A stretch of 64,000 nt of DNA from assembly GCF_002813375.1 (NCBI RefSeq), contig NZ_PHUJ01000003.1, positions 2,976,001-3,040,000 of the forward strand, written 5' to 3'. Made by a program: the position numbers and the translations under genes. The notes under the pieces were generated by a model. The model made no database searches, had not been told where the DNA came from, and saw only the letters and a program-made list of their open reading frames with translations. Position 1 is the first letter of the stretch. Every line of letters begins with the position of its first letter. This stretch comes from Pseudonocardia alni (GTDB taxonomy: Bacteria; Actinomycetota; Actinomycetes; Mycobacteriales; Pseudonocardiaceae). Positions 10,215 to 20,189 of the stretch are shown piece after piece.

Positions 10215-11345
10215 TCACGCCCGGTCACGCGGCCGGCTGCGGCGGCGCAGCACGAGCCTGCCACGGGCGCGGGTCAGCACCAAGCCGCCGCCCACCGCCG
10301 GTCCGCCCTGCCCGCGCCAGGCTCCGACGAGGTCGTCGGCCGCCCGCAGCTGCGCGTCGGTGAGGGCCCGCGCGCCCGCTCCGGCGAGCCATTCCCGCAG
10401 GACCCGGCGCCGTACGGCGGGCTCGGCAGCGGCCAGGACTCCGGTGTCGAGCGCGGTGCCGAGGGCCTCCCCGACCCCCGCCGTGGCCCCGGTCGGGTCG
10501 GTCGCGGCGGTACCCGGTGGTGAGCCGTTGTCGCCGGAATCACCCGGCCCGGTCCCCCCCGCCGGTGCACCCCGCTCACCGTCCGTGGCCACGCGGGCCG
10601 CGGACAGCAGCCGGGCCGCGGCGACGGAGAGGGCGGCGTCGTCGTCGTGGAGCTGGTCCGCGGTGCGGGCGAGCGCGGCCGCGACCCCGCCGCCCAGGAC
10701 GTCCTCCAGCAGCGGCAGCACCTCGTGGCGCAGCCGGGAGCGGACGAAGCGGGGGTCGGCGTTGTGCGGGTCGGCCCAGGCCGCGACGCCGGCGGCCGCG
10801 CAGGCGGCGACGGTGTCGGCCCGGCGCACCCCGAGCAGCGGGCGCAGCCACGGCTCGGTCCACTCGCGCATCCCGGACAGCGACCGGGCCCCGGAGCCCC
10901 GGCCGAGGCCCAGCAGGACCGTCTCGGCCTGGTCGTCGAGGGTGTGCCCGAGCAGCACCGGCGACGACGGCATCGGCCGCGCCGCCCGCAGCGCCGTGTA
11001 CCGGGCGGCCCGGGCCGCGGCCTCGGGGCCGCCCGCGGCGCTGACGACGACCGGGTGCACCGTCGCCGTCACCCCGAGTCCGCGCAACAGCGTGGCGAGC
11101 CCCGCCGAGCGCTCCGCGGACCCGTCCTGCAGCCCGTGGTCGACGACGGCGGCGTGCACCGGCCCCTCGACCGCCTCCCGGACGGCGAGCACCAGCGCGG
11201 TGGAGTCGGCCCCGCCGGAGCAGGCGACCAGCGGCGGGGCGGCCGCCACGTCGCCGGGCAGTCGGTCCAGTGCAGCCCGCACGGCACGCCGGACCCGGCC
11301 GGCCGCGGCGAGCCCGTGACCCGTCAGGCGACGCGGCGCAGCCAC
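10215..11345 (-). CDS. tilS: tRNA(Ile)-lysidine synthase
   Basis: About 376 residues from GTG 11345, which overlaps the upstream metalloprotease stop by 22 bp; a shorter start at GTG 11282 is possible. TilS attaches lysine to C34 of tRNA-Ile(CAU), so that it reads AUA. The N-type ATP-pyrophosphatase loop [10 protein letters not shown] is near the N-terminus, followed by [20 protein letters not shown] and the [15 protein letters not shown] block, which are diagnostic. A Gly/Pro/Ser/Thr-rich insertion around residues 260-300 separates the catalytic domain from the C-terminal tRNA-binding part. An essential gene in most bacteria. Confidence 0.95.
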   Translation of the reverse strand: MAAPRRLTGHGLAAAGRVRRAVRAALDRLPGDVAAAPPLVACSGGADSTALVLAVREAVEGPVHAAVVDHGLQDGSAERSAGLATLLRGLGVTATVHPVVVSAAGGPEAAARAARYTALRAARPMPSSPVLLGHTLDDQAETVLLGLGRGSGARSLSGMREWTEPWLRPLLGVRRADTVAACAAAGVAAWADPHNADPRFVRSRLRHEVLPLLEDVLGGGVAAALARTADQLHDDDAALSVAAARLLSAARVATDGERGAPAGGTGPGDSGDNGSPPGTAATDPTGATAGVGEALGTALDTGVLAAAEPAVRRRVLREWLAGAGARALTDAQLRAADDLVGAWRGQGGPAVGGGLVLTRARGRLVLRRRSRPRDRA

Positions 11346-12409
11346 GCGGCGGGGTCGTCCAGCTCGGCGCGGGTCGGCAGCGTCTCCGGCGACTCCCAGA
11401 CCCGGTTGATCCCGGCCATCCCGGCCTCGCGCTCGACGGCCCGGCAGAACGCGGCGCCGACGGCGTACTGGCGCATCTTGGCCTCGACCCCGAGGAGCGC
11501 GCGCAGGATCCGGTCGATCAGCCCGCCGCCGCGGCGGCGCTCGGTGAACCGGCGCCGGATGAGCGCGACGTCGGGGACCACGTCCGGCCCGACGGCGTCC
11601 ATGACGTGGTCGGCGTGCCCCTCCAACAGGGTCGACAGGGCGAGCAGCCGGTCGAGCACGGCCCGCTGCTCGGGGCCCTGCAGCAGCTCGACCAGCGCGA
11701 GCACGTCGGCCTTGCGGCCGTCCTCGCCGCGCAGCGCGCGGATGGCGTCGGGCAGCCGGGCGAGCCGCGCGGTGTCCGGTTCCTGCAGCGACAGCAGCTC
11801 GGTCACCAGCCCGGCGAAGTGGTCGCGCAGCCACGGCACCGCGGTGAACTGGAGCCGGTGGGTGGCCTCGTGCAGGCAGACCCAGAGGCCGAACTGGTCG
11901 CCGTCGACGTCGAGCGAGCGCGAGGCGGCGTAGACGTTCGGGGCGACGACGATGAGCCGCCCCTCCCCGCCGGGCCCGCCGAACGGGTCGTACTGGCCGA
12001 GCACGCGGGCGCCCATGTAGGCGAGCAGCGCGCCGAGCTGCACCCCCGAGCCCGCCGCGGTGACCGTGCGCAGCGGCCACGGCGAGTCGGGCAGCCGGGC
12101 GCCGGAGGTCAGCGCCTCCATCCCTCCGACGGCGGCACGCGCCCAGGCGGGCCGGTCCAGCACGTCGGCGGGCAGCAGCGGCAGGTCCGCCCCGAGGCCG
12201 GTGACCTCGCGGACGTGTCCCTCGGCGCGGGCGGAGTCGGTGCGCAGGCGCTCCACCAGCGCGCCCGCCACCGCGGGGGTGGTGCGGGGCCCGGCGGGCA
12301 TCAGCGATGCCGCCGTCGACGCGGCCAGGGACCAGTTCACCGGCAGTCCGGCGCCGGTGCGGTCGGGCCGGGGGCGGCCGGTGACCGGGCCGGTCGTGTC
12401 GGTCTCCAT
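11324..12409 (-). CDS. Zinc-dependent metalloprotease-like protein (DUF2342)
   Basis: 361 residues from ATG 12409; a GTG nine bases upstream is an alternative. The zincin motif HEATHRLQF (HExxH) is near residue 187, followed by a conserved helix ending in LLEGHADHVMDAVG, which supplies a probable third metal ligand (Glu or His). This is the actinobacterial DUF2342 family, often annotated as a putative hydrolase or F420-biosynthesis-associated protein. No signal peptide is visible, so it probably acts in the cytosol. The order dacB, this gene, tilS, hpt is conserved in the Mycobacterium locus. The true substrate is not known. Confidence 0.85.
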   Translation of the reverse strand: METDTTGPVTGRPRPDRTGAGLPVNWSLAASTAASLMPAGPRTTPAVAGALVERLRTDSARAEGHVREVTGLGADLPLLPADVLDRPAWARAAVGGMEALTSGARLPDSPWPLRTVTAAGSGVQLGALLAYMGARVLGQYDPFGGPGGEGRLIVVAPNVYAASRSLDVDGDQFGLWVCLHEATHRLQFTAVPWLRDHFAGLVTELLSLQEPDTARLARLPDAIRALRGEDGRKADVLALVELLQGPEQRAVLDRLLALSTLLEGHADHVMDAVGPDVVPDVALIRRRFTERRRGGGLIDRILRALLGVEAKMRQYAVGAAFCRAVEREAGMAGINRVWESPETLPTRAELDDPAAWLRRVA

Positions 12410-12450
12410 GCGTCCCACGCTACCCGCGACGACGGGTGCGCGAGACCGGG

Positions 12451-13860
12451 TCAGCCGCGGCAGCCGCAGCGCGACAGCGTCGCCGCGATGCGGTCCAGCG
12501 CGGGCCGGGCGTCGGCGGGCGAGGTGCCGTTGGACAGCAGCGCGAACACCAGCAGCCTGCCGTCGACGTCGGTGACGACCCCGGCGAGGCTGGAGGCGCC
12601 GGACAGCGTGCCGGTCTTGGCGCGCACGACACCGCGCCCGGCGACCGACCGCGGGTCGCCGAACCGGTCGGCGAGCGTCCCGCCACCGCCGGCGACCGGG
12701 AGCCCGGTGAGGATCGGGCGCAGGAACTGCACGTCGGTCGGGCTGTCGGACTGGGCGGCGGCCGAGGACAGCACCGCGCCGAGCAGCCGGGCCGGGATCA
12801 GGTTGTCCCGGGACAGGCCGCTGCCGTCGGCGAGCTCCAGCCCGGACACGTCGTAACCGGCCTGGACCAGCGCCTCGGTGACGGCCTTCGAGGCCCCGTC
12901 GAACGAGGCCTCGCCGTCCTTGGACACCGCGACCTGGCGGGCCATCGCCTCGGCGGTGACGTTGTCCGAGGCGGTGAGCATGTACTCGATCAGGCTCGCG
13001 ATCGGCGGGGAGGACACGCTGCCCAGCACCGGCGCGTTCGCAGCGGCGACGCCCTCGAGGACGTCGGAGGCGCCGAGCGCGCGGGCCAGCGCCTTCCCGG
13101 CGGCCGCGGCGGGGTCGGTGCTGCGCGGGCCGTCCTGCTGCAGCGGGTCGGTGCGGCCGCCGTCGAGCATCAGCGCCGACATCGGGGCGACGTAGCCGTC
13201 CGCGACATCGGTGGGCCCCCAGCCCGGGGACTCGGCCGGGCCCGTCCAGAGGCTCGCGTCGGTGTAGACCGTCGTGATCGGGCGGCCGACGGCCTTCTTC
13301 ACCTGCTCGGCGAGGTCGGCGATCCGCGCGGGCTCCGGGTAGAGCCCGTCCTGCCCGTCGGGCAGCGCGGTCAGCGACGGGTCGCCGGACCCGACGAGGA
13401 CGACCGAGTCCGGGGACGGACCGGGCACGACCCGGGTCGCGAGCCGGTCGGTCGGGTTCAGCGACAGCAGCGCGGCCGCGGCGGTGAGCAGCTTCGTCGT
13501 GGAGCCGGGGACCATGCCGCGGTCGCCGTCACGCTCCCAGATCGGCTTCACCCCGCGCGGGGCCGCGGAGTCCATGACGACCCCGGTGACCTCGCCGAGC
13601 TCGGGCGCGTCGAGCTGGGAGGACAGGGCCTGGGTGATCCCGGCGGCGCTCGGCACCGGCGCCGTCGGCGTGAGGGGGCGCAGCGCGGGCATCGGGACCG
13701 GCGGGTACTGGGTGGCGGTGGTGCCGAGTCCGAACGAGCTGCGGGCGTCCGGCCCGGCCAGGGCGACGGCGCCGAACAGCGAGGCCAGTGCCATCACCGC
13801 GACCGCGACCACGGCGAACCGCCGGTAGCTGCGCTCCGGCCGGCGATGCCTGCGTCCCAC
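12451..13860 (-). CDS. dacB: D-alanyl-D-alanine carboxypeptidase/endopeptidase (PBP4, family S13)
   Basis: 469 residues from GTG 13860, selected because AGGAGG sits 5 bases upstream. A basic N-terminus and one hydrophobic segment (about 14-35) export or anchor the protein. The penicillin-binding motifs are in order: SxxK as STTK at 120-123, SDN within TASDNVT in the middle of the protein, and KTG at 415-417. The long insertion between the first two motifs is normal for class C PBP4. It trims peptidoglycan stem peptides or cross-links outside the membrane. Divergent from ppa, with a 226-bp shared promoter region. Confidence 0.95.
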   Translation of the reverse strand: MGRRHRRPERSYRRFAVVAVAVMALASLFGAVALAGPDARSSFGLGTTATQYPPVPMPALRPLTPTAPVPSAAGITQALSSQLDAPELGEVTGVVMDSAAPRGVKPIWERDGDRGMVPGSTTKLLTAAAALLSLNPTDRLATRVVPGPSPDSVVLVGSGDPSLTALPDGQDGLYPEPARIADLAEQVKKAVGRPITTVYTDASLWTGPAESPGWGPTDVADGYVAPMSALMLDGGRTDPLQQDGPRSTDPAAAAGKALARALGASDVLEGVAAANAPVLGSVSSPPIASLIEYMLTASDNVTAEAMARQVAVSKDGEASFDGASKAVTEALVQAGYDVSGLELADGSGLSRDNLIPARLLGAVLSSAAAQSDSPTDVQFLRPILTGLPVAGGGGTLADRFGDPRSVAGRGVVRAKTGTLSGASSLAGVVTDVDGRLLVFALLSNGTSPADARPALDRIAATLSRCGCRG

Positions 13861-14086
13861 GGACCCTCCTGTACCTGCTCGTCCGGCGACCGACCTGCCC
13901 GCACGGTGGTGCGACGCGGGCCACATCGGCCCGCTCCGCCCTCACCGGCGTGCACCCGTGCCCACCCGGTCCCTCACACTAGGGGGCAGCACCGACACCG
14001 CCGGAGCGGGCGGGCCAGCGGCCCCGCCCCGGATCCGGTGGAGCCGTGACACAAGACCGCTGACCCTCTTCAAGGAGCAACGAACC

Positions 14087-14575
14087 GTGGACTTCGACGT
14101 CACCATCGAAATCCCCAAGGGCGGCCGGAACAAGTACGAGGTCGATCACGAGACCGGACGTATCCGGCTCGACCGCACCCTGTTCACCGCCACCCAGTAC
14201 CCCGCCGACTACGGGTTCATCGACGACACCCTGGGCGAGGACGGGGACCCGCTGGACGCCCTGGTCCTGGTGCAGGAGCCGACCTTCCCCGGGTGCGTCA
14301 TCCGCTCCCGCGCGATCGGCATGTTCCGGATGAAGGACGAGAAGGGCGGCGACGACAAGGTCCTCTGCGTCCCCTCGGACGACCCCCGCCAGGAGCACCT
14401 GCGCGACATCCACCACCTGGCCGAGTTCGACCGGGCGGAGATCCAGCACTTCTTCGAGATCTACAAGACCCTCGAGCCGGGCAAGAGCGTCGAGGGTGCG
14501 TCCTGGGTCGGCCGGGCCGACGCCGAGCGCGAGATCAAGGCGTCCTACGAGCGCGCGAAGAACGCCGGGCACTGA
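14087..14575 (+). CDS. ppa: Inorganic pyrophosphatase
   Basis: 162 residues from GTG 14087, with AAGGAG 10 bases upstream. Family I soluble pyrophosphatase hydrolyses PPi to drive biosynthetic reactions. The signature is complete: [17 protein letters not shown], the [22 protein letters not shown] metal-binding Asp cluster (around residues 46-67), and [10 protein letters not shown]. The length matches actinobacterial enzymes. Monocistronic, between dacB (divergent) and the thiolase (convergent). Confidence 0.98.
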   Translation: MDFDVTIEIPKGGRNKYEVDHETGRIRLDRTLFTATQYPADYGFIDDTLGEDGDPLDALVLVQEPTFPGCVIRSRAIGMFRMKDEKGGDDKVLCVPSDDPRQEHLRDIHHLAEFDRAEIQHFFEIYKTLEPGKSVEGASWVGRADAEREIKASYERAKNAGH

Positions 14576-14619
14576 CCGATCTCGCCGGGGCGGCCGTGCA
14601 CGGCCGCCCCGGCTACGGG

Positions 14620-15828
14620 TCACACCTTCTCGAACACCGCGGCGAGGCCCTGGCCGCCGCCGATGCACATCGTCTCCAGCCCGTAACGGGCGTCGCGACG
14701 CGCCATCTCGCGGGTGAGGGTGGCCAGGATGCGGCCGCCGGTGGCACCGACCGGGTGCCCCATCGAGATCCCCGAGCCGTGCACATTGGTGCGCTCGAAG
14801 TCGGCGTCGGTGAACTTCCACTCCCGCGTGCAGGCCAGCACCTGCGCGGCGAACGCCTCGTTCAGCTCGATCAGGTCGATGTCGGCCAGGGTCAGCCCGG
14901 CCACGTCCAGGGCCTTGGCCGTCGCCGGGACCGGGCCGATGCCCATCGTCGTGGGCGGGACCCCGCCCAGGCCCCAGGACACGACCTTCGCCAGCGGGCG
15001 CAGTCCCAGCTCGGCGGCCTTCTCCGGGCTGGTCACCACGCAGATCGCGGCGCCGTCGTTCTGGCCCGACGCGTTGCCCGCGGTCACGGTGGCGTCCGGG
15101 TCGTCCTTGCCCAGGATCGGGCGCAGCGTCGCCAGCTTCTCGACCGTCGAGTCGGGGCGGACGTGCTCGTCGCGCTCGACGACGGTGTCGCCCTTCCGGC
15201 CGGGCACGGTCACCGGGACGATCTCCTCGGCGAACACCCCGGACTCCTGCGCGGCCGCGGCCCGGTGGTGCGAGCGGACGGCGTACTCGTCCTGCTCGGC
15301 GCGACCGATCGCGTAGTCGCGGCGCAGGTTCTCCGCGGTCTCCAGCATCCCGCCCGGCACCGGGAAGTTCTTCCCGCCGGCGGTGACGCGGCCGCGCGCC
15401 AGCGAATCGTTCAGCATCACCCCGCCGCCCTTGACCCCCCAGCGCATCCCGGTGGAGTAGAACGACGCGCCCGACATCGACTCGGCGCCACCGGCCAGCA
15501 CGACCTCCGCCGCGCCCGTCCGGACCTGGCCGGCCGCGTAGAGCACGGCCTGCAGGCCCGAGCCGCAGCGGCGGTCGATCTGGATGCCGCCCGCGGTCAC
15601 CGGCAGGCCGGCGTCGAGCGCGGCGACCCGTCCGATCGCCGGGGCGTCCATCGTCGGGTAGCAGTGGCCCAGCACGACGTCCTCGACGACGTCGGGGTCC
15701 AGCCCGGTCCGCTCCATCAGGGCGCGGATCACGGTCGCGGCGAGGGTGTGGGCCGGGACGTCGCGCAGCGACCCCCCGAACCCGCCGACCGGGGTCCGCA
15801 GCGGCTCGCAGATCACCGCATCACGCAT
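14620..15828 (-). CDS. Acetyl-CoA C-acetyltransferase (thiolase)
   Basis: 402 residues from ATG 15828. The three catalytic residues of the family are in place: nucleophilic Cys 88 (DRRCGSGLQ), His 358 (GHPVGATGG) and Cys 388 (CIGGGQG). The NEAFA block supplies the usual Asn. The biosynthetic and degradative forms cannot be separated by sequence alone. The gene follows a MaoC-type hydratase by 13 bp, so the pair probably forms an operon for short acyl-CoA turnover. Confidence 0.95.
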   Translation of the reverse strand: MRDAVICEPLRTPVGGFGGSLRDVPAHTLAATVIRALMERTGLDPDVVEDVVLGHCYPTMDAPAIGRVAALDAGLPVTAGGIQIDRRCGSGLQAVLYAAGQVRTGAAEVVLAGGAESMSGASFYSTGMRWGVKGGGVMLNDSLARGRVTAGGKNFPVPGGMLETAENLRRDYAIGRAEQDEYAVRSHHRAAAAQESGVFAEEIVPVTVPGRKGDTVVERDEHVRPDSTVEKLATLRPILGKDDPDATVTAGNASGQNDGAAICVVTSPEKAAELGLRPLAKVVSWGLGGVPPTTMGIGPVPATAKALDVAGLTLADIDLIELNEAFAAQVLACTREWKFTDADFERTNVHGSGISMGHPVGATGGRILATLTREMARRDARYGLETMCIGGGQGLAAVFEKV

Positions 15829-15841
15829 GGGTTCTCTCCTC

Positions 15842-16294
15842 CTAGACGAACTGCCGGGTCAGCCATTCGGCGACCAGGGCGGGCTTCTCGGATCCCTCGA
15901 CCTCGACGGTCACGCCGATGGTGAGCTGGACGCCACCGGAGACGTCGCTGACGTCGGTCAGCTCGACCCGGGCGCGGATCCGGCTGCCCACCGGCAGCGG
16001 GCTGGTGAACCGGACCTTGTTGAGGCCGTAGTTCACGCCCATCTTGACCCCGTCCACCTTGTAGACGGACTGGACCAGCTTGGGCAGCAGCGACAGCGAC
16101 AGGAAGCCGTGGGCGATCGTGGCGCCGAACGGTCCGGACGCGGCCCGCTCGGCGTCGACGTGGATCCACTGGTGGTCGTCGGTGGCGTCGGCGAAACCGT
16201 CGATCCGCTCCTGCGTGACGGTCAGCCAGGGCGAGGTCCCGATCTCGGTCCCCTTGGCCGCCCGCAGCTCGTCCACTCCGTCGAAGACGCGCAT
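15842..16294 (-). CDS. MaoC-type (R)-specific enoyl-CoA hydratase
   Basis: 150 residues from ATG 16294. A single hot-dog domain with the hydratase-2 motif DATDDHQWIHVD, in which Asp 40 and His 45 match the catalytic pair, followed by FGATIAHGFLSLSLLP. The length is that of a single-domain MaoC protein resembling nodulation-type hydratases. It hydrates trans-2-enoyl-CoA to the (R)-3-hydroxy form. First gene of a two-gene unit with the thiolase. Confidence 0.9.
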   Translation of the reverse strand: MRVFDGVDELRAAKGTEIGTSPWLTVTQERIDGFADATDDHQWIHVDAERAASGPFGATIAHGFLSLSLLPKLVQSVYKVDGVKMGVNYGLNKVRFTSPLPVGSRIRARVELTDVSDVSGGVQLTIGVTVEVEGSEKPALVAEWLTRQFV

Positions 16295-16516
16295 CTGTCA
16301 CTCCGTTCGTGGTGCGTGATGGGTGATCCGTTTCCAGCTTTCCCTACCGCACCGCGGGCCGCCGGGGGGTGCGACGTCGTCGAACACACACGCCCCGCAC
16401 CACACGACCGGTGCGGCTTGGTTAAGGTCACCTCGTCAGGAGCCGCCTTGAGCAGATGGGCACAGCTTCGACGTGGAAGGCCTACGCCCCATGACCCCGA
16501 CCGCCCCCGACCGCCG

Positions 16517-17479
16517 ATGACCGCCACCACCACCTCGCGTCCCGACCCGGACGGCCTCGTCCACCGGGCCGTGCCGTACCGGGATCCCGAACACCAGGCC
16601 GCCGCCCTCACCGCACCGGTGGCCGGGGCACTGGAGGCGGGCCGTCGTGCGCTCGTGGTGGTCGACCCGCGGTGTGCCGCGGTGCTGCGCCGCTCCCTCG
16701 GCCACGACGCCGGGGTGGAGTTCCGCACGCCGGACAGGATGCACTCGGCCCCGCCGTTCACGGTCGCGGGACGCTGGAGCCGCGCGGTGCGCGGGGCGCT
16801 GGCCGACGGCGCGTCCGGGGTGTGCACGGTCGGCCAGCCGGTCGAGCTGCCCGGCGCGGACGCCGCCTACTGGACCCGCCTCGATCTCGCCCTCTCGCAC
16901 GCCCTGCGTGAACTCCCCGTCGAGCTGCTGTGCTGCTTCCCCGACGTCGAGCCCGACCGCGCGCACGCCGGGGCCCTGCACGACGAGTTCCTCGTCGACG
17001 GCGCCCCGGTCCCGAGCGGCTGCCGGCGCGACGACCACGATCTGCTGGCCGAGAACCCGCAGTGCCCGCCGGATGAGCTGGGGCCGGCGATCGTGACGCT
17101 GCCGGTGACCCTGGACGACCTCGGGTCGATGCGGCGCGTCGTCGAGCGGCAGGCCGAGCTGTCCGGGCTGGGGCCCAGCCGGATCTCCGACCTCGTGCTG
17201 GCGGTCAACGAGCTGATCAGCAACGGCGTCGAGCACGGGTCGGGTCACCCGGTCCTGCGGATGTGGCGCACCGAGGCGGGGCTGGTCTCCGAGATGAGCG
17301 ACGCCGCGACGTGCCGGCTCGCGTTCCCCGGGCTCGCCGCGCCACCGGTCGCCGGGAACCGTGGCCGGGGGATGTGGCTGGCCTCGGAGCTGTCGGACGT
17401 GCTGCAGGTGTGGACCGCGGAGGACGATCCCGGTCAGGTGACGGGCACGGTCGTGCGCGTCACGATGTCGCCCCCGTGA
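16517..17479 (+). CDS. MEDS-domain sensor with RsbW-like ATPase domain
   Basis: 320 residues from ATG 16517. Residues about 20-175 resemble the MEDS sensor domain (YRDPEHQAAALTAPVAGALEAGRRALVVV). The C-terminal 130 residues form a GHKL ATPase of the anti-sigma-factor kinase type, with N-box LAVNELISNGVEHGSG and G-box NRGRGMWLASEL. There is no HisKA domain, so it is more likely a partner-switching serine kinase or anti-sigma regulator than a classical sensor kinase. No anti-anti-sigma partner lies in the window. The following gene starts 19 bp later. Confidence 0.85.
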   Translation: MTATTTSRPDPDGLVHRAVPYRDPEHQAAALTAPVAGALEAGRRALVVVDPRCAAVLRRSLGHDAGVEFRTPDRMHSAPPFTVAGRWSRAVRGALADGASGVCTVGQPVELPGADAAYWTRLDLALSHALRELPVELLCCFPDVEPDRAHAGALHDEFLVDGAPVPSGCRRDDHDLLAENPQCPPDELGPAIVTLPVTLDDLGSMRRVVERQAELSGLGPSRISDLVLAVNELISNGVEHGSGHPVLRMWRTEAGLVSEMSDAATCRLAFPGLAAPPVAGNRGRGMWLASELSDVLQVWTAEDDPGQVTGTVVRVTMSPP

Positions 17480-17498
17480 ATCCCGGTACGGTCCCGGG

Positions 17499-18326
17499 GT
17501 GACCCGGCACGACCGCGCCGACCCGGTGACCCGCTTCCTACGGATGGTGACCGGGCCCGAACCGCCGCTCGACGAGGCCGCACTGGCGATCGCCGCCGGC
17601 GCCGCCCCGGATCCGGAGGTCGCGGCGGTGTCCACCGCACGGGCCCGCGCGACGCTCGACGAACTCGCCGAGGGTGTCACCGGGTTCGAGTCGCTGCTGC
17701 ACCGGCTGTTCACCGAGGCCGGGTTCCGCGGCAACTCCACCGACTACGCCGACCCGCGCAACTCCTTCCTGCCCGACGTCCTCGAACGCCGCACCGGCAT
17801 CCCGATCACCCTGTCGGTCGTCGCGATCGAGGTGGGCCGCCGGGCCAGGGTGCCGCTGGAGGGCGTCGGCATGCCCGGGCACTTCCTGGTGCGGGTGCCC
17901 GGCACCCAGCGCCTCGTCGACGCCTTCGGCGGCGGCAGGCGGCTCGACCCGGCGGGCTGCGAGGAGCTCTTCCGCGCGACGACGGGCGCCGGCCCGGAGG
18001 TGCCCTTCGACTCGGGCATGCTGCCGCGCACCTCGACCCGCCAGATCCTCGCCCGGATGCTGGAGAACCTGCGGGCGACCTACGGCCGCTCCCGCGACCA
18101 CGACGGCCTGGAGTGGGTGCTCCGGATGCGGCTGGGCCTGCGCCACCAGGGCCCGGAGCTCATCCGCGAGCTCGGCGAGGTGCTCGCCGCGCAGGCCCGC
18201 TGGGACGAGGCGGCCCGGCTGATGGAGTCCTGGGTGGACGGTCCGGGGCGCGGGTCGCGCTCGGGCGCCGAGGTGCTGGACGAGGTGCGCACCGAGGCGA
18301 TGAAGCACCGGGCCCACCTCAACTAG
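17499..18326 (+). CDS. SirB1-family transglutaminase-like protein
   Basis: 275 residues from GTG 17499. The middle part carries the SirB1 core: NSFLPDVLERRTGIPITLSVVAIEVGRRARVPLEGVGMPGHFLVR, with the invariant PGHF stretch. This is followed by helices like TPR repeats (LRHQGPELIRELGEVLAAQARWDEAARL). Members are related to transglutaminase/peptidase folds, but the canonical Cys is not evident here. The biochemical role is unknown. Co-oriented with, and close to, the MEDS gene, so they may be cotranscribed. Confidence 0.8.
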   Translation: MTRHDRADPVTRFLRMVTGPEPPLDEAALAIAAGAAPDPEVAAVSTARARATLDELAEGVTGFESLLHRLFTEAGFRGNSTDYADPRNSFLPDVLERRTGIPITLSVVAIEVGRRARVPLEGVGMPGHFLVRVPGTQRLVDAFGGGRRLDPAGCEELFRATTGAGPEVPFDSGMLPRTSTRQILARMLENLRATYGRSRDHDGLEWVLRMRLGLRHQGPELIRELGEVLAAQARWDEAARLMESWVDGPGRGSRSGAEVLDEVRTEAMKHRAHLN

Positions 18327-18334
18327 GACGTCGG

Positions 18335-19711
18335 TCAGGTGTGCGGGGCCCGGGTCGGCGCGCCGGAGTCCTCGCCGAAGCGCCACGGCTGGCCGGTCGA
18401 CTCCAGCACGGCCATCCACAGGTCACCGTGCGGGTCCACCTGGTTGCGACGGCTGACGGCCAGGCTCATCGGGATGTGCACGAACCGACGCCGCACCCGT
18501 CCGACCACCATCGCGGTGCGCCCGGACATGGCGGCGTGCACCGCCGCCTGGGACAGCCGGACGGTGTAGACGCTGTCATAGGGGTTCGCGGGGACGCTAC
18601 GGATGATGTAGCTCGGGTCGACGTAGCGGACGGTGGTCTCCATCCCGGCGTCGGCGAAGGAGTCGGCGATGCGATCCTTGAGCCAGGGGCCGACGTCGGA
18701 GAGCTTCGCGTTGCCGGAGGCGTCGGTGCGCCCGACCGGCGGCAGCATCTCCTGCCCGGCCCCCTCCGCGACGACGACGACCGCGTGCCCGCGCTGGGAC
18801 ACCCGTCGTCGCAGGTGGTTCAGCAGACCGGTCTCGCCGTCCAGCTCGAAGGGCACCTCGGGGATCAGGACGGCGTCGGCGTCGGAACGCACGAGCGAGG
18901 CGTAGCAGGCGATGAAGCCGGAGTGCCGGCCCATCAGCTTGACCAGGCCGACGCCGCCGGGGGTGGACTTGGCCTCCACCGTGACCGACCGGATGGCCTC
19001 GCTGGCCTGGGAGAACGCCGTCTGGAAGCCGAAGGACTGGTCGATGAACGGGATGTCGTTGTCGATCGTCTTCGGGATCCCGACGACGGCGATCCGCAGG
19101 CCCCGCTCCCCCACCACCCTGGCGATCTCCATCGCGCCACGCATGGTGCCGTCGCCGCCGATCACGAACAGCACGTTGAGGTGCATCTGCTCGAGGCAGT
19201 CGACGATCTCCTCGGGGTCCTGCGGGCCGCGTGAGGTGCCGAGGAAGGTGCCGCCGTCGACCGGGATGTCGCGCACCGACTCCGGGCTCAGCTCGACGAC
19301 GTCGTGACCGTAGGAGGAGACGAAACCGCGGTAGCCGTTGCGGAACCCGACGACCCGGCGCACGCCGTAGTGGTAGGTCAGGGTGCGGACCAGGCCGGAG
19401 ATGACGTCGTTGAGCCCCGGGCACAGGCCGCCGCAGGTGACGATCCCGGCGCGGGTCTTCGACGGGTCGAAGTAGATCTGCCGACGCGGCCCGCACGGTT
19501 CCAGGCCCGGCAGCTCCTCCGGTTCGACGCCGCGAGCGCGGATCCCGGCGGCGGTGTCGTCGAGCAGGACCCGGTCACCGGCGTCCACGTAGTGCTCGGT
19601 GGTGCGGCGGGCGTCGAGCAGCGGCGCCAGCGGCGAGGTGATGCGGGCCGGGCCGAGCGTGTCGATGGCCAGGTCCCCGGGCGTGATGCTGCTGTACTCC
19701 GAGGTGGTCAC
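18335..19711 (-). CDS. pfkA: ATP-dependent 6-phosphofructokinase (plant/PPi-PFK-like group)
   Basis: 458 residues from GTG 19711. I prefer this GTG over the one at 19717 because GGAG lies 7 bases before it. The long form (not the 320-residue bacterial PfkA) has an 80-residue N-terminal extension, GGLCPGLN at 94-101, IGGDGTM at 184-190 and catalytic PKTIDND at 213-219. Gly in GGDGT, where PPi-enzymes have Asp (GGDDT), indicates ATP as phosphoryl donor. MGRHSGF follows. It commits fructose 6-phosphate to glycolysis. The separate fruK-type kinase at 42709 handles fructose 1-phosphate. Confidence 0.92.
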   Translation of the reverse strand: MTTSEYSSITPGDLAIDTLGPARITSPLAPLLDARRTTEHYVDAGDRVLLDDTAAGIRARGVEPEELPGLEPCGPRRQIYFDPSKTRAGIVTCGGLCPGLNDVISGLVRTLTYHYGVRRVVGFRNGYRGFVSSYGHDVVELSPESVRDIPVDGGTFLGTSRGPQDPEEIVDCLEQMHLNVLFVIGGDGTMRGAMEIARVVGERGLRIAVVGIPKTIDNDIPFIDQSFGFQTAFSQASEAIRSVTVEAKSTPGGVGLVKLMGRHSGFIACYASLVRSDADAVLIPEVPFELDGETGLLNHLRRRVSQRGHAVVVVAEGAGQEMLPPVGRTDASGNAKLSDVGPWLKDRIADSFADAGMETTVRYVDPSYIIRSVPANPYDSVYTVRLSQAAVHAAMSGRTAMVVGRVRRRFVHIPMSLAVSRRNQVDPHGDLWMAVLESTGQPWRFGEDSGAPTRAPHT

Positions 19712-20012
19712 GCGCACACTCCGTCTGGATCGATTCGCCCGGGGGCCGGGCGATCATCGTGACGCACACCGGGCGAATCGTCGATCCGACCCCCGGGAAC
19801 GACGCCGCGGGACCACCCGCGGGTGCGCCGGGTCCCGCCGATCGGACCATCGTCGTCGCCGATGCGTCACCGGCCGGCCCGCGGACCGCCCCGCGTCCTT
19901 GCGGTGTGCATCGCCGGACGTCACCGGTTTCGCCCACCCTGTCGCACACGCACTGTGAACGAAACGAGCACCCGGGGTGAACGCCGCACGTCGCGTAGGG
20001 CAAAATTCGTCC

Positions 20013-20189
20013 ATGCGGAGCATCGACCCTCGTCACGCCTGGTCCACCGGATTCGCCCGCACCATCGCCGAGGAGCTGCGTCACGGCGTCGCGACCGGCG
20101 CGGTCACCTGGAGCGAGGCCGACGAGCTGCTCAACCGCCTGCGCACGGTCATCGACCAGGCGCTGGACGTGCATCCGCAGCCGCTGTGA
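20013..20189 (+). CDS. Small hypothetical protein
   Basis: 58 residues from ATG 20013; GTG 19977 would add 12. The sequence is helical and hydrophilic (FARTIAEELRHGVATGAVTWSEADELLNRL), with no cysteine or membrane segment. Its last 41 bases overlap the end of the convergent flavin reductase gene. No clear ribosome site precedes the ATG, so a leaderless transcript or the longer start is possible. I do not recognise a family. The amphipathic, non-random composition argues that it is real, with moderate confidence. The 19712-20012 gap holds only a 10-bp inverted repeat (733-742/769-778 of the 19 kb row) near the pfkA promoter. Confidence 0.45.
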   Translation: MRSIDPRHAWSTGFARTIAEELRHGVATGAVTWSEADELLNRLRTVIDQALDVHPQPL

